Notes: generated by a model not told the origin, from the sequence alone. A DNA stretch of 64,000 nucleotides from G963663315 sp963668255 (GCA_965116595.1 OZ220708.1:2170001-2234000), one strand, 5' to 3'. Shown: positions 35,482-43,853, counted from the first letter of the stretch. A program made the numbers and translations.

Positions 35482-36737
35482 CCGGGATTGCATTGATACT
35501 CGTCATCATCATCCTGTTGCTGCTCAAGGGATTTTTCTCAGGGTCAGAAATTGCTTTGGTCAATTCGGACAAAGTGAAACTGACGGCAAAGGCCAATCAG
35601 GGTAACCGGGGCGCGATAGAGGTACTCAAGCTGTTCAAAACCCCCGATGTGATGCTGGGTACGACTCTGGTTGGCACCAATGTGGCGACAGTGGCGCTCA
35701 CCTCACTGGGAACCATGTTGTTCATCGACGCGTTTGGCGCCAGGGGTGACCTTTATGCCTTTCTGGTTCTTATGCCGGTGCTTTTGATCCTGGGCGAAAT
35801 TGTTCCAAAGAGCATCTTCCAGCAAAAGTCTGATGAGATAGTACCGGTTGCGATCTTCCCGATAAAGATTTTTTCTTTTGTCTTTTATCCGGTGATCTTT
35901 ATTTTCTCGCGCATTGCCAGGTTGTTCGCCAGACTGCTGGGTGGCGGCAAGGTCGAACAGAATCTGTTCATGACCCGTGAACAGATTCGCCTGGTGGTCG
36001 ATATGACCGAGCGAACCTCGTCCATAGATGCGTTTGACCGGGGCAGGATTCGACGGGTAATCCGATTTGGAGAAACCACTGTGGGTGAGGCGATGATCCC
36101 GATTGCCGAGGTGACAGCGATCAGCAACACGCGGAATATTCTGCGCGCAATTGCCACCGTCAGGCGAAAAGGGTATAACCGGTTGCCTGTCTACAAAGGC
36201 AATACCAGCGATATAATTGGCATCGCAACCCTGACTACCTGGGATTTGATGGACTCAACAATTACCGGGAAATCCCTGAGTGATTTTATCAGTCCCGCAC
36301 AGTTTGTTCTGCAATTTCAAACGATTGATCAGTTGTTGCCTATCCTCCGGCAACGCGACGATCACATGGCGGTTGTCGTAGATGAATTCGGGTCTGCAAT
36401 CGGCATCATTACGATGGAGGATATCGTCGAAGAAGTGGTCGGGGATATCGATGTCGGTTATGACTTTGAAGAATATCTGCCCCGGCGTAAACGCATTTAC
36501 CAGGAACTACAGGAAAATCAGTATCTGGTTGATTCAAGACTGTCGGTGTCCGAGGTCAATGAATTACTGGAAATAAATCTGAATACCAGGGTAGCACATA
36601 CTATTGGCGGCCTGGTCATGTCCCAGTTGGGACATATCCCTGAACAGGGTGAATATCTGGTAGAGCAGGGGTACAGATTCGCCGTGGAAGAGCGCACTGA
36701 AAAGGCGATTGTCAGTTTGAAAATAGAGCGGTTGTAG
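35478..36737 (+). CDS. CNNM/CorC-type transporter (DUF21-CBS-CorC), second of tandem pair
   Basis: A 419-residue paralogue of the preceding protein with the same order: DUF21 membrane domain (LLLKGFFSGSEIALVNSDKVKLTAKANQG), CBS pair (GEAMIPIAEVTAISN; VVDEFGSAIGIITMEDIVEEVVGDI) and CorC_HlyC domain. It lacks the long acidic tail. Start and stop overlap by ATGA with the upstream gene, suggesting translational coupling and possibly a heterodimer; CNNM proteins dimerise through DUF21 and CBS. ampD follows after 18 bp. Confidence 0.9.
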   Translation: MTGIALILVIIILLLLKGFFSGSEIALVNSDKVKLTAKANQGNRGAIEVLKLFKTPDVMLGTTLVGTNVATVALTSLGTMLFIDAFGARGDLYAFLVLMPVLLILGEIVPKSIFQQKSDEIVPVAIFPIKIFSFVFYPVIFIFSRIARLFARLLGGGKVEQNLFMTREQIRLVVDMTERTSSIDAFDRGRIRRVIRFGETTVGEAMIPIAEVTAISNTRNILRAIATVRRKGYNRLPVYKGNTSDIIGIATLTTWDLMDSTITGKSLSDFISPAQFVLQFQTIDQLLPILRQRDDHMAVVVDEFGSAIGIITMEDIVEEVVGDIDVGYDFEEYLPRRKRIYQELQENQYLVDSRLSVSEVNELLEINLNTRVAHTIGGLVMSQLGHIPEQGEYLVEQGYRFAVEERTEKAIVSLKIERL

Positions 36738-36755
36738 TTATACGACAGAAACGGC

Positions 36756-37340
36756 ATGACCTCTGGAAAACTCCTTTCCCCCCTCGTGCATTGTTCCGAT
36801 TCAGGGATAGTACAGGAATCCTGTTTCATTCCTTCACCCAATTATGATGATCGCCCTGATCCCTTCGACGTCTCCGTCCTGGTCATTCATGCGATCAGCC
36901 TGCCGCCTGACTGTTATCACAATCATTACGTCGAGGACCTGTTCACCAACTGTCTCGACCCGCAGGCGCATCCTTACTTCGAAAATATCGCTGGTCTGGC
37001 GCTCTCAACTCATTTCTATATCAAGCGCGAGGGTCAACTGATACAATTTGTACCCACCCACCAGCGTGCATGGCATGCGGGTGAATCCGTGTTCAAGGGA
37101 CGGTCCAGGGTCAATGATTTTTCGATAGGAATCGAGCTTCAGGGCAGCGATCATGATGAATTTGAATCCGCTCAATATCTCACCCTTGCGCGGCTGACTC
37201 GTTGCCTGTTGTCAGCCTATCCGAAAATCACCCCCGACAATATCGCCGGACACAACGATATTGCTCCGGGCCGCAAAACTGACCCGGGCCCGTACTTCGA
37301 CTGGAACCGGTACCGGGAATTGATCAAATCGCTTGACTAA
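36756..37340 (+). CDS. ampD: 1,6-anhydro-N-acetylmuramyl-L-alanine amidase AmpD
   Basis: A 194-residue cytosolic amidase. It has the start VLVIHAISLPPDCY (first zinc His), STHFYIKREGQLIQFVPTHQRAWHAG and GHNDIAPGRKTDPGPYFDW, whose His and Asp complete the zinc site. It cleaves the peptide from anhydro-muropeptides during wall recycling and thereby limits beta-lactamase induction where AmpR exists. It follows the second CorC-like gene by 18 bp. The size and motifs are typical of AmpD rather than AmiD. Confidence 0.95.
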   Translation: MTSGKLLSPLVHCSDSGIVQESCFIPSPNYDDRPDPFDVSVLVIHAISLPPDCYHNHYVEDLFTNCLDPQAHPYFENIAGLALSTHFYIKREGQLIQFVPTHQRAWHAGESVFKGRSRVNDFSIGIELQGSDHDEFESAQYLTLARLTRCLLSAYPKITPDNIAGHNDIAPGRKTDPGPYFDWNRYRELIKSLD

Positions 37341-37384
37341 TACGGCATCCTGTTTTTTAATGCGCGTCTTCTGCTTCAACTCAT

Positions 37385-37460
37385 GGCCAGGTAGCTCAGT
37401 CGGTAGAGCAGTGGACTGAAAATCCTCGTGTCGGCAGTTCGATTCTGTCCCTGGCCACCA
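37385..37460 (+). tRNA. tRNA-Phe (GAA)
   Basis: A 76-nt tRNA with acceptor stem GGCCAGG/CCTGGCC, discriminator A and encoded CCA. The D arm is GCTC-loop-GAGC, the T arm contains GTTCGATTC, and the anticodon loop CTGAAAA gives GAA for phenylalanine. The anticodon stem (GTGGA against TCCTC) has a T-T mismatch at position 28:42, otherwise fully paired. It lies 44 bp downstream of ampD. Confidence 0.95.
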
Positions 37461-37475
37461 TACTATATCAACAAG

Positions 37476-37492
37476 AAACGTGTTTCACGTTT
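37476..37492 (+). terminator. Possible terminator of tRNA-Phe
   Basis: A 7-bp stem AAACGTG/CACGTTT with a 3-base loop sits 15 bp after the tRNA CCA end. The T-run is short (TTTTC), so termination is plausible but weak. Confidence 0.4.
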
Positions 37493-37536
37493 TCAATTCC
37501 TGTGCCATGCGGCTGTACAACTGACCAGTAGCGACA

Positions 37537-37941
37537 TCATCTCCGGTCGGGCAGTCCGATGGCGAATGCCTGGGTATCGACATAGACATCGTAGCGGTTG
37601 ATCTTCCCGTCGCAGACCGAAAACACGTTGACCATGTCTCCCTCGACCAGATAGCCGTTTTCCCGGTACTCCCATTTCCCCTGGCAAAGGTTGACGACCT
37701 GTGAGGGCCCGCTGATCGAGCGGACGATATTGACCTCGACGACAGTCAGGTGAGCCCGGATGATGTCAAAGAAACGGTCGAATCCGTCCTTTCCGGGAAA
37801 GGTTCCCGACCAGGGGAACACGCCGGGCTGAGCGTGATATTCAACCACTATGTCATCGGCCAGCAGGTCGTGCAGCGCTTCCTGGTCCCGGTTCTTGAGA
37901 TGCCGGTAGAATGATGCGATGACTGCATCGGCGGAGGTCAT
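37537..37941 (-). CDS. SnoaL/NTF2-like domain protein
   Basis: A 134-residue NTF2-like fold protein. It begins MTSADAVIASFYRHLKNRDQ and contains the cone-shaped pocket pattern LLADDIVVEYHAQPG and GKDGFDRFFDII. Such proteins are small isomerases, hydrolases or accessory proteins; no catalytic set can be assigned. The frame stays open far upstream, but that sequence overlaps the amidotransferase gene in another frame, so the ATG at 37941 is taken. It starts 2 bp after the amidotransferase stop and is probably co-translated with it. Confidence 0.75.
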   Translation of the reverse strand: MTSADAVIASFYRHLKNRDQEALHDLLADDIVVEYHAQPGVFPWSGTFPGKDGFDRFFDIIRAHLTVVEVNIVRSISGPSQVVNLCQGKWEYRENGYLVEGDMVNVFSVCDGKINRYDVYVDTQAFAIGLPDRR

Positions 37942-37943
37942 GA

Positions 37944-38663
37944 TCAGGCAACCGCCGCTTGTTCTTTTATCGGGGAAACAAAGATCCCGTCCAGAAATCG
38001 GTGGAACCAGGTTCTCTGGATCGGGTCGGCATGGGGCAGGATCGCATCCTGCTCTGAACGGCTTTGTGCGCCGGGGTGTCCGTAGAAGGCCCAGTCCGAG
38101 TCCTGCCAGTGCCGGAAGTTCTCTGCGCTGACTTCCGGGTGGAACTGGACGCCGAAGATATGCCGTCCATAGCTGAAGGCCTGGTTCGGGAAAAGTTCTC
38201 CCCGCGCCAGCAGCGTTGCGCCTTCGGGCAGATCGAATTGCTGGAAGTGCGCCTGGGTGACGTACATGGGACCCGGGAAGCAGGATTGTCCAGCCGCAGT
38301 AGGCGTGATTTTGTAATATCCGAACTCGCATAACCCGAGTTCATGCCACTGTACCCGTGCCCCGAGACAATGGGCGATCAACTGGGCCCCGAGACAGATC
38401 CCCAGCATGGTCAGATCTGCTTCTATGGCCTGCCTGATCCATCTGATTTCGTCTTTCAGGTACGGATATTTGTCGCGCTCCGTGACGTTGGCTTCTCCTC
38501 CATATATCACGGCGCCGTGATAGTCGTGGATGTTTGCGGGCAGGCTGTCTCCCTTGAACGGGTGGCAAGGCTCAAGATCGAAGCCGAACCGCCTCAGGTA
38601 GATTGTAGCGAGGTCTTCCCAGGGGTTTTCGTGATGTTCCAGAAGCAGGATTTTCTTGTTCAT
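37944..38663 (-). CDS. Class I glutamine amidotransferase-like protein
   Basis: A 239-residue GATase1 protein related to the GuaA amidotransferase domain. The nucleophile is Cys90 in GICLGAQLIAHCLG, and the His-Glu pair is in FGVQFHPEVS. It presumably cleaves glutamine or a gamma-glutamyl compound; related stand-alone proteins include gamma-glutamyl hydrolases and PuuD-like enzymes, so the real substrate is open. It precedes the SnoaL/NTF2-like gene by 2 bp and is divergent from the membrane LuxR gene across 142 bp. Confidence 0.85.
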   Translation of the reverse strand: MNKKILLLEHHENPWEDLATIYLRRFGFDLEPCHPFKGDSLPANIHDYHGAVIYGGEANVTERDKYPYLKDEIRWIRQAIEADLTMLGICLGAQLIAHCLGARVQWHELGLCEFGYYKITPTAAGQSCFPGPMYVTQAHFQQFDLPEGATLLARGELFPNQAFSYGRHIFGVQFHPEVSAENFRHWQDSDWAFYGHPGAQSRSEQDAILPHADPIQRTWFHRFLDGIFVSPIKEQAAVA

Positions 38664-38805
38664 GGCGGAAGATTATCCCGATCAGGACGGATTATCAATC
38701 AATACCGGGAATCTTGGCGCTATCGTATATAATCACCAAATTATACAACCTGCCCAACGAATACCTGTATTTGTCAGTGCATGCGTACGGGCAATATGAA
38801 GTCGT

Positions 38806-39348
38806 ATGAAACGAAAATCTCGAAGCATGATTCAGCGACGCATCCTCGCGCTTGCTGGACTTGTGGGAGCAATTCTGTTCTTCGCGTATGACATCGTGGC
38901 GGACGGGCTATCCGGAGACGAGTACGGCACCTGGCACTATTATATTGAGTTAATCGTGTTTGTCGGCGTATCGATGGCGCTCGTCACAGGGGTGCGGGAT
39001 CTGCATAGGTTGCGCCGTCGGCTGAGACGCGAAGAGCGCCGGAACAAATTATTCTCTACCGCGCTCGCAGAAAGCATCAACGAACAGATTAGCGCATGGA
39101 GGCTAACTCGCAGCGAGAGAGATGTCGCCTGGTTCATCATCAAGGGCTATCGTTTCGCCGAAATTGCCGAGGCTCGTGGAGTCAAAGAAAACACCGTACG
39201 GTTGCAGGCCACTTCGATCTACGCGAAGGCGGGTGTCAGCGGGCGAGTTGAATTCGTCGCGGAGATCATTCAACCGCTGCTGATGTCCATTCCGAGCGGC
39301 CATGCAATTCACGAAGAAAGAGCGAAAGCGGAGACGAATCCAAATTGA
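38806..39348 (+). CDS. Membrane-anchored LuxR-type HTH regulator
   Basis: A 180-residue protein with two N-terminal helices (about 10-30 and 44-63), a basic, probably coiled juxtamembrane segment (66-95) and a LuxR/GerE helix-turn-helix (about 98-160: LTRSERDVAWFIIKGY, then EIAEARGVKENTVRLQATSIYAKAG). The recognition-helix pattern E-NTV is intact. It is probably a transcription regulator tethered at the inner membrane that responds to an envelope signal or to its neighbour. Its stop overlaps the start of the next frame (TTGA), so the two may be coupled. Confidence 0.8.
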   Translation: MKRKSRSMIQRRILALAGLVGAILFFAYDIVADGLSGDEYGTWHYYIELIVFVGVSMALVTGVRDLHRLRRRLRREERRNKLFSTALAESINEQISAWRLTRSERDVAWFIIKGYRFAEIAEARGVKENTVRLQATSIYAKAGVSGRVEFVAEIIQPLLMSIPSGHAIHEERAKAETNPN

Positions 39349-40145
39349 CATCGCGGCATGTCCCAGGTGGTACGATCTGGTTCTGTATTCGTCGGAACGG
39401 TGCGGCCAGACACGAAGGCTGGATTGACGTCGACTCGTTGTCCGACCTGCGCCGTGTTGTCGGTGCACACCCCGATGAAGTGGTTGAGGCGTGCATCGCT
39501 GAGAACTTTTGCGGTGTAGCGCACAAGCGATTTGCCGACGCGTTCTTTCCGCGCGCCAGGGGAATCGTAGGGATGGAGATCAGTTTCCGGGGAGAGATTG
39601 TTCGTCTCGCACCGACACGCATGATTGCGGCGAACCTGAGTTTCAACCGTGCGCTGGAGAGATTCCTTGTAGAACGAAATATCCAACCCAATGACTTTGC
39701 CGCAGAAGGCCATCTCCAGTCCTTTACTGCGATGCAGTATCTGCTGCCTGGAGATAAGAACCAGCCCGTGGAGCTCTTTCGTGGCGCCACATTGATCGAC
39801 CCGGATACATCAAGTGTCGAAGACCATGCGGCAGAGCTTGGAGACGGTATCAAACAGTGGATGCTTTCCAATCTGTTGCCAGACGGTGGACTCCCCTACA
39901 AGTACTGGCCAAGCAGGGGCGAGGAATCGCCCGCAGACAACGCCATTCGACGCTTTCTGGCGTCATTGAGGTGTACCTCGTCGGGTAATTTTCTTACGGT
40001 CAACATAGCCATAATCAATATCTCATATTGCACTCGATGCATTATATTTGTGAGTGCATCGAATGCAATGCTATGTGGACTTCTGGGCTTGACCGGACAA
40101 TGTACACACATTATAGTGTTGGTGTTAGATTCCAGATACAGGTAA
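39345..40145 (+). CDS. Hypothetical protein, probably truncated at its 3' side
   Basis: An open frame of 266 residues from a TTG that overlaps the LuxR-like stop by 4 bp. Residues 1-210 look like genuine protein, ending in the motif PDGGLPYKYWPSRGEES, with DNAIRRFLASL soon after, which resembles the first helical repeat of an alpha-toroid protein. After residue 210, around 39970, the sequence turns into a low-complexity, hydrophobic, cysteine-rich tail that reads through the promoter region of the toxin-antitoxin genes. I infer that the original C-terminal part was lost when that module arrived. I do not recognise the family. Confidence 0.5.
   Translation: MTSRHVPGGTIWFCIRRNGAARHEGWIDVDSLSDLRRVVGAHPDEVVEACIAENFCGVAHKRFADAFFPRARGIVGMEISFRGEIVRLAPTRMIAANLSFNRALERFLVERNIQPNDFAAEGHLQSFTAMQYLLPGDKNQPVELFRGATLIDPDTSSVEDHAAELGDGIKQWMLSNLLPDGGLPYKYWPSRGEESPADNAIRRFLASLRCTSSGNFLTVNIAIINISYCTRCIIFVSASNAMLCGLLGLTGQCTHIIVLVLDSRYR
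40029..40067. repeat. Imperfect inverted repeat upstream of the TA module
   Basis: TGCACTCGATGCA at 40029-40041 and TGCATCGAATGCA at 40055-40067 are inverted copies matching at 12 of 13 positions, with a 13-bp spacer. It lies at the junction between the truncated frame and the toxin-antitoxin promoter. It could be an operator or the scar of an inserted element. Confidence 0.6.
40089..40117 (+). promoter_or_regulatory. Promoter of the DUF1778/GNAT toxin-antitoxin operon
   Basis: TTGACC at 40089-40094, a 17-bp spacer and TATAGT at 40112-40117 match sigma-70 well, 33 bp ahead of the antitoxin ATG. The -10 region sits inside a near-palindrome (ACACATTATAGTGT), a plausible binding site for the RHH antitoxin and hence for autoregulation. 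Confidence 0.65.
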
Positions 40146-40150
40146 ATCCC

Positions 40151-40420
40151 ATGCAGGAACAAAAAACAGAACGCATTGATATCCGCACCAGCTTCACTGC
40201 CAAGGCAGTGTTGCAACAAGCGGCTTCGTCCGTAAACAAAACAGTCAGCGAATTCCTGCTGGATACCGGGTTATCGGCTGCGTCAGAAGTCCTGGCAGAC
40301 CGCAGGGTTTTCGCGCTCAATGATAAACAATGGGATCAGTTCCAGGAAGTTCTGGATGCTGATCCAAAGGACAAGCCTGCTCTCGAAAAGCTGCTTTCAG
40401 ACCGCAGTGTTTTTGACTGA
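40151..40420 (+). CDS. DUF1778 (TacA-like) antitoxin
   Basis: An 89-residue antitoxin. The N-terminal ribbon-helix-helix half (RIDIRTSFTAKAVLQQAASS, SEFLLDTGL) binds DNA. The C-terminal tail (FALNDKQWDQFQEVLDA...LLSDRSVFD) is the toxin-neutralising part typical of DUF1778. The frame is open further 5' but that stretch covers the promoter, so the ATG at 40151 is used. It precedes the GNAT toxin with a 2-bp gap, the normal antitoxin-first order. Confidence 0.9.
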   Translation: MQEQKTERIDIRTSFTAKAVLQQAASSVNKTVSEFLLDTGLSAASEVLADRRVFALNDKQWDQFQEVLDADPKDKPALEKLLSDRSVFD

Positions 40421-40422
40421 GT

Positions 40423-40929
40423 ATGCCTTTGTCCGAACGAACTATTGAGAAACTGGACAAATTTCACCAGATTGAAACATTTGATTGTGGTGTTGCCGAG
40501 CTAAATCATTTCCTGACTAATTATGCTCTAACCAACCAGAAAGCAAACAGTTCTAAAACTTATGTCGGCTGTGAAGATAAAAAGGTCATCGGGTATTACA
40601 GTCTGACTGTCGGTTCCGTAATTCATGCCAGTGCGCCAAACAGAGTGATCAAAGGGTTGGCAAAACATCCTGTACCCGTCATGTTACTTGCACGACTTGC
40701 GGTGGATAAAGAATACCAGTCAATGGGAATTGGCAAGGGTTTGCTGAAAAATGCATTGTTAAAAACAGCGCAAGCCGCAGATATTGCAGGCATTCGGGCA
40801 TTGTTGGTTCATGCGAAGGATGACAAAGCAAAAAATTGGTATCAATCCTTTGACTTTGAGGAAAGCCCGACAGACCAATTACACCTGTTTTTACTCATCA
40901 AGGATATTCAGACGCTGCACACTGAATAG
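40423..40929 (+). CDS. GNAT acetyltransferase toxin (TacT-like)
   Basis: A 168-residue GNAT-fold protein. The acetyl-CoA loop is LARLAVDKEYQSMGIGKGLL (Q-x-x-G-x-G pattern), with the substrate-side KTYVGCEDKKVIGYYSLTVGS before it and the tail YQSFDFEESPTDQLHLFLL after it. TacT-family toxins acetylate the amino group of aminoacyl-tRNA and stop translation. It is paired with the DUF1778 antitoxin immediately upstream. Part of its start region is duplicated at 41094-41176. Confidence 0.92.
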   Translation: MPLSERTIEKLDKFHQIETFDCGVAELNHFLTNYALTNQKANSSKTYVGCEDKKVIGYYSLTVGSVIHASAPNRVIKGLAKHPVPVMLLARLAVDKEYQSMGIGKGLLKNALLKTAQAADIAGIRALLVHAKDDKAKNWYQSFDFEESPTDQLHLFLLIKDIQTLHTE

Positions 40930-41093
40930 AAATCAAAATGGGGCAGGGAGTATAAATACCTGATACCGGGATGTGTGAAAGTGTTCCACGGCTCGCGAAG
41001 GGGCTGGGAACATGTCGATTCCGCACGGACACCCCGAGGATTTGTCACGTTGTGTAAATGCCGCGAACTCCTCATCTGTCAACCCGGCGCGCT

Positions 41094-41176
41094 AAAAGCT
41101 GCTTGCAGATCGCAGCGTTTTTGACTGAGTATGCCTTTGTCTGAAAGAATTATTGAGCAACTGGACAAATTTCACC
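41094..41176 (+). pseudogene. 83-bp relic of a second DUF1778/GNAT toxin-antitoxin copy
   Basis: This stretch matches 40386-40468 without gaps, with 7 differences in 83 positions (about 92%). It holds the last codons of an antitoxin (KLLADRSVFD and stop) and the first codons of a toxin (MPLSERIIEQLDKFH). Nothing else of either gene remains. Its right end lies directly against the stop codon of the amidase gene. The 160 bp to its left (40930-41093) hold nothing recognisable. Confidence 0.8.
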
Positions 41177-41177
41177 T

Positions 41178-42623
41178 TCACTGGATCATCGTAACGTGAA
41201 TCGGCGGAACATAGTCATACCATTTATAGTGATTTTCCAGTGCAGCTGAGAGTTGCAAGACCACGTGATCCTGGCCTGAGTGGCCGGCCAGCTGGACGCC
41301 ACAGGGGGGGCGGTCTTTCTCCAACTTGATCGGCAATGATGCCGCTGGCTGGCCGGTGATATTACAGATGTACGAAAATGGCGCAAAGGCGAAGCCTTGC
41401 TCAGCCCATCGATCATAGGAGAAATCGTAGCTGCGCCCCTCCATGTATCCGACTGGAACCGGATCGCTGCCAAGGGACGGGGTTAACAGGATATCCAGAT
41501 CTGACATTGAATTCATTAGCACTACACTGGCATTATGAGCCGATGCTCTGGCATGGTAGTGATCCATAGCGGTCATGTTTTTCATTAAATTTCGCAGATG
41601 CCAGGTCAATGGCTCCAGCTCTTCCTTTTCTGGTTCACGCCCCATCGATTTAATCTGGTTTTCGATATCATCGGCTACATCGAACATCCATAGGAAATCT
41701 ATCCATTCGTCCAAAACAAGGTTTTGTGGAAAACTGTATTCCACGATCTCATGTCCCATGTCAGTGATTGCATCACTAACCGATGCCACAGCCTGCTGAT
41801 GGTGCCCGGGTACCTTGAGGCCAGTGGGAGTATTAAAACAAACTCCAACACGCAAGGGTCGTAAAGGATGGTCAAGGTTGTCCAGATAAGACTGTACCGA
41901 CCGTGGAGTATTGTAACGACGACCGAGAATTGGTTTGGCGGTCGCATCCAATGCGGCTGCGCTGTCACGCACCGACCGGGTTATAACATGGTCAGAATTA
42001 AAACCGCTGGCCAGCTCAAGATTTGACGGATCAATGGGGCAAAGACCGGTAGTGGGTTTGAGTCCATAGACGCCGCATGAAGCCGCCGGAATTCGAATTG
42101 AACCGCCTAAATCAGTGGCGTGTGCAATGGGGACCATGCCCGATGCCACTGCAGACGCGGCGCCGCCGCTACTGCCTCCGGTAGTAATGGCAACATCCCA
42201 GGGATTGTAAGTTGCGCCGCGGAAGGCAGGTTCGCAGACAAAATCCTCTGCGAATTCCGGGGTGTTGGTCTTGCCCATCACCACCAGTCCGGCCTGTCGC
42301 CAGCGTTTTACAATTTCGCTGTCATAGCGGGGTGTGTTGTCCATGAAGAAACGACATGAGAAGGTAGTTGGCATGTCCCGGGTATACACGTTGACGTCCT
42401 TGAGCAGGAAAGGAACCCCGGACAGTGGGGAACCATCATTACCTGAACTGATAGTTGCTCTGGCAACCTCGTAGTTTTTCATTATCACTGCGTTGAGTTT
42501 CGGATTGAGTTTTTCAATCGCTGCAATGGCAGTCTCTACTACTTCTTCCTGAGAGGCTTGTCCACTGGAAATAGCCTGCGCCAGGCCAACACCATCTAAA
42601 TTGGCATATTCTTCAAAATTCAT
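41178..42623 (-). CDS. Amidase signature family hydrolase
   Basis: A 481-residue amidase. The Ser-cisSer-Lys triad is visible: Lys in GVPFLLKDVNV, the Gly/Ser-rich TTGGSSGGAASAVASG, and Ser in DLGGSIRIPAASCGVYGLKPT. It hydrolyses an amide to carboxylate and ammonia; GatA-like roles are unlikely without gatB/gatC neighbours. The ATG at 42623 is preferred because AGGA lies about nine bases upstream; an in-frame TTG lies seven codons earlier. The stop abuts the toxin-antitoxin relic, which suggests a recombination joint there. Confidence 0.9.
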   Translation of the reverse strand: MNFEEYANLDGVGLAQAISSGQASQEEVVETAIAAIEKLNPKLNAVIMKNYEVARATISSGNDGSPLSGVPFLLKDVNVYTRDMPTTFSCRFFMDNTPRYDSEIVKRWRQAGLVVMGKTNTPEFAEDFVCEPAFRGATYNPWDVAITTGGSSGGAASAVASGMVPIAHATDLGGSIRIPAASCGVYGLKPTTGLCPIDPSNLELASGFNSDHVITRSVRDSAAALDATAKPILGRRYNTPRSVQSYLDNLDHPLRPLRVGVCFNTPTGLKVPGHHQQAVASVSDAITDMGHEIVEYSFPQNLVLDEWIDFLWMFDVADDIENQIKSMGREPEKEELEPLTWHLRNLMKNMTAMDHYHARASAHNASVVLMNSMSDLDILLTPSLGSDPVPVGYMEGRSYDFSYDRWAEQGFAFAPFSYICNITGQPAASLPIKLEKDRPPCGVQLAGHSGQDHVVLQLSAALENHYKWYDYVPPIHVTMIQ

Positions 42624-43037
42624 TGATATTTTTCCTGTGTGCAATATATTCCCAGGATGTGAAACATAAAAAACCGGGTGTAAGTCGTCAAAAGATTTGT
42701 GGGAATACCTGGAAAGTTAAGAGGGACTTTGATGTATTATAGTCTTGTTTCATGGATTCACACAGTCTCCTGGATTTCCCTTATCCCCTCCGTTGTGATG
42801 TGTAGTGTTTCATTAGTACCTGTGTGAAGTCAATTCCTACAGTAGCATCACGGCTGTACTGGAAATCCCAAGCGCCATATCGTAATATCCTGCCAGCTCC
42901 CGTTAACGGGTACCGGCAGAACAAAGCGAACAGCCGAATGGCCGTCGTGTTACCAACCCGGAAGACAGGTAGGAATCATCCCAGGCTGAGAACAGTTCAG
43001 CGTGGAATCATTGGCACATTTTCCTGGGATACTCACC
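42624..43037. other. Non-coding interval between amidase and PhzF-like gene
   Basis: These 414 bp separate divergent genes. I see no convincing reading frame, RNA or repeat. Promoters for both flanking genes must lie here, but none stands out. It also contains a short inverted pair GTTAACGGGTACC around 42903 without a clear role. Confidence 0.5.
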
Positions 43038-43853
43038 ATGGACTGTACGATCGTTGATGTCTTTGCTGAAAGGCCGCTGTCCGGCAACCAGTTGGCCGTG
43101 GTCCATGGCGCAATGCATTTGGATACTGCTGAAATGCAGGCAATCGCGCTGGAGACGAACTTCTCCGAGACCACATTCGTCGTGGATGAAAAACCCGAAG
43201 AGGCACAGGTAAGAATATTCACCCCGACCCGGGAGCTTCCGTTTGCCGGTCATCCGACCCTCGGGACGGCATGGGTCCTGGGCCGGAATCGGGATTCCTA
43301 CATCTTGAATCTGCAGGCAGGATGCGTGCGCGTGACATTCGAAGATGACGGCATTACCTGGATGGAGCCTCCGCCTGTTGAGCCAGGGGAAATGTTGAAT
43401 ATACAATCAGCCGCAGCGTTGCTTGGATTGTCTCCGAACGACATTGACACGCAATACCCCTGCCGGTTCGCCACCATCGGACCACGCTTCGCGCTCATTG
43501 GCGTCAAGGGACTCGACGTATTGCGGCGAGTGGTAATCCGAACTGATCTATATGATGATCTGGCGGGGAGTGACGAGTTCGGCGTATTTGTCTTCACGGA
43601 AGGCGCCTACAACGACGACGCCCACTTCGCCGCCCGCATGTTTCACCACCGGGGGCTGCGGGAAGACCCTGCTACCGGAAGCGCGAACACTGCATTCGCC
43701 GCGCACATTCGGTCACTCGGCGCCCAGGGCAGTATCGTGGTCGAACAGGGTTTCGAGATCGGCCGTCCCTCACGGCTATATCTCGATATCGCAGAGACCA
43801 TCCGCGTCGGAGGAAAGGTTCGTCCGGTGCTGACAGGGCGTTTCGATTTCTGA
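43038..43853 (+). CDS. PhzF family isomerase/epimerase-like protein
   Basis: A 271-residue protein of the PhzF/diaminopimelate-epimerase fold. It starts DCTIVDVFAERPLSGNQLAVV. The catalytic glutamate aligns with Glu44 in LETNFSETTFV, and FAGHPTLGTAW and EDPATGSANTAFAAH are the further hallmarks. No phenazine genes are nearby, so it is one of the many PhzF-like proteins of unknown substrate. The frame is open 12 codons further 5' but the conserved start is at the ATG at 43038. It is convergent with putA. Confidence 0.9.
   Translation: MDCTIVDVFAERPLSGNQLAVVHGAMHLDTAEMQAIALETNFSETTFVVDEKPEEAQVRIFTPTRELPFAGHPTLGTAWVLGRNRDSYILNLQAGCVRVTFEDDGITWMEPPPVEPGEMLNIQSAAALLGLSPNDIDTQYPCRFATIGPRFALIGVKGLDVLRRVVIRTDLYDDLAGSDEFGVFVFTEGAYNDDAHFAARMFHHRGLREDPATGSANTAFAAHIRSLGAQGSIVVEQGFEIGRPSRLYLDIAETIRVGGKVRPVLTGRFDF

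Noticed and set aside
37385..37460. tRNA-Phe as the attachment site of a genomic island covering 37.5-43.9 kb
   Set aside because: The region looks accessory, but no integrase was found and I saw no repeat of the tRNA 3' end downstream.
42824..43057. Small gene in the amidase-PhzF interval
   Set aside because: The 77-codon frame has no ribosome-binding site, overlaps the phzF-like start and has atypical composition.
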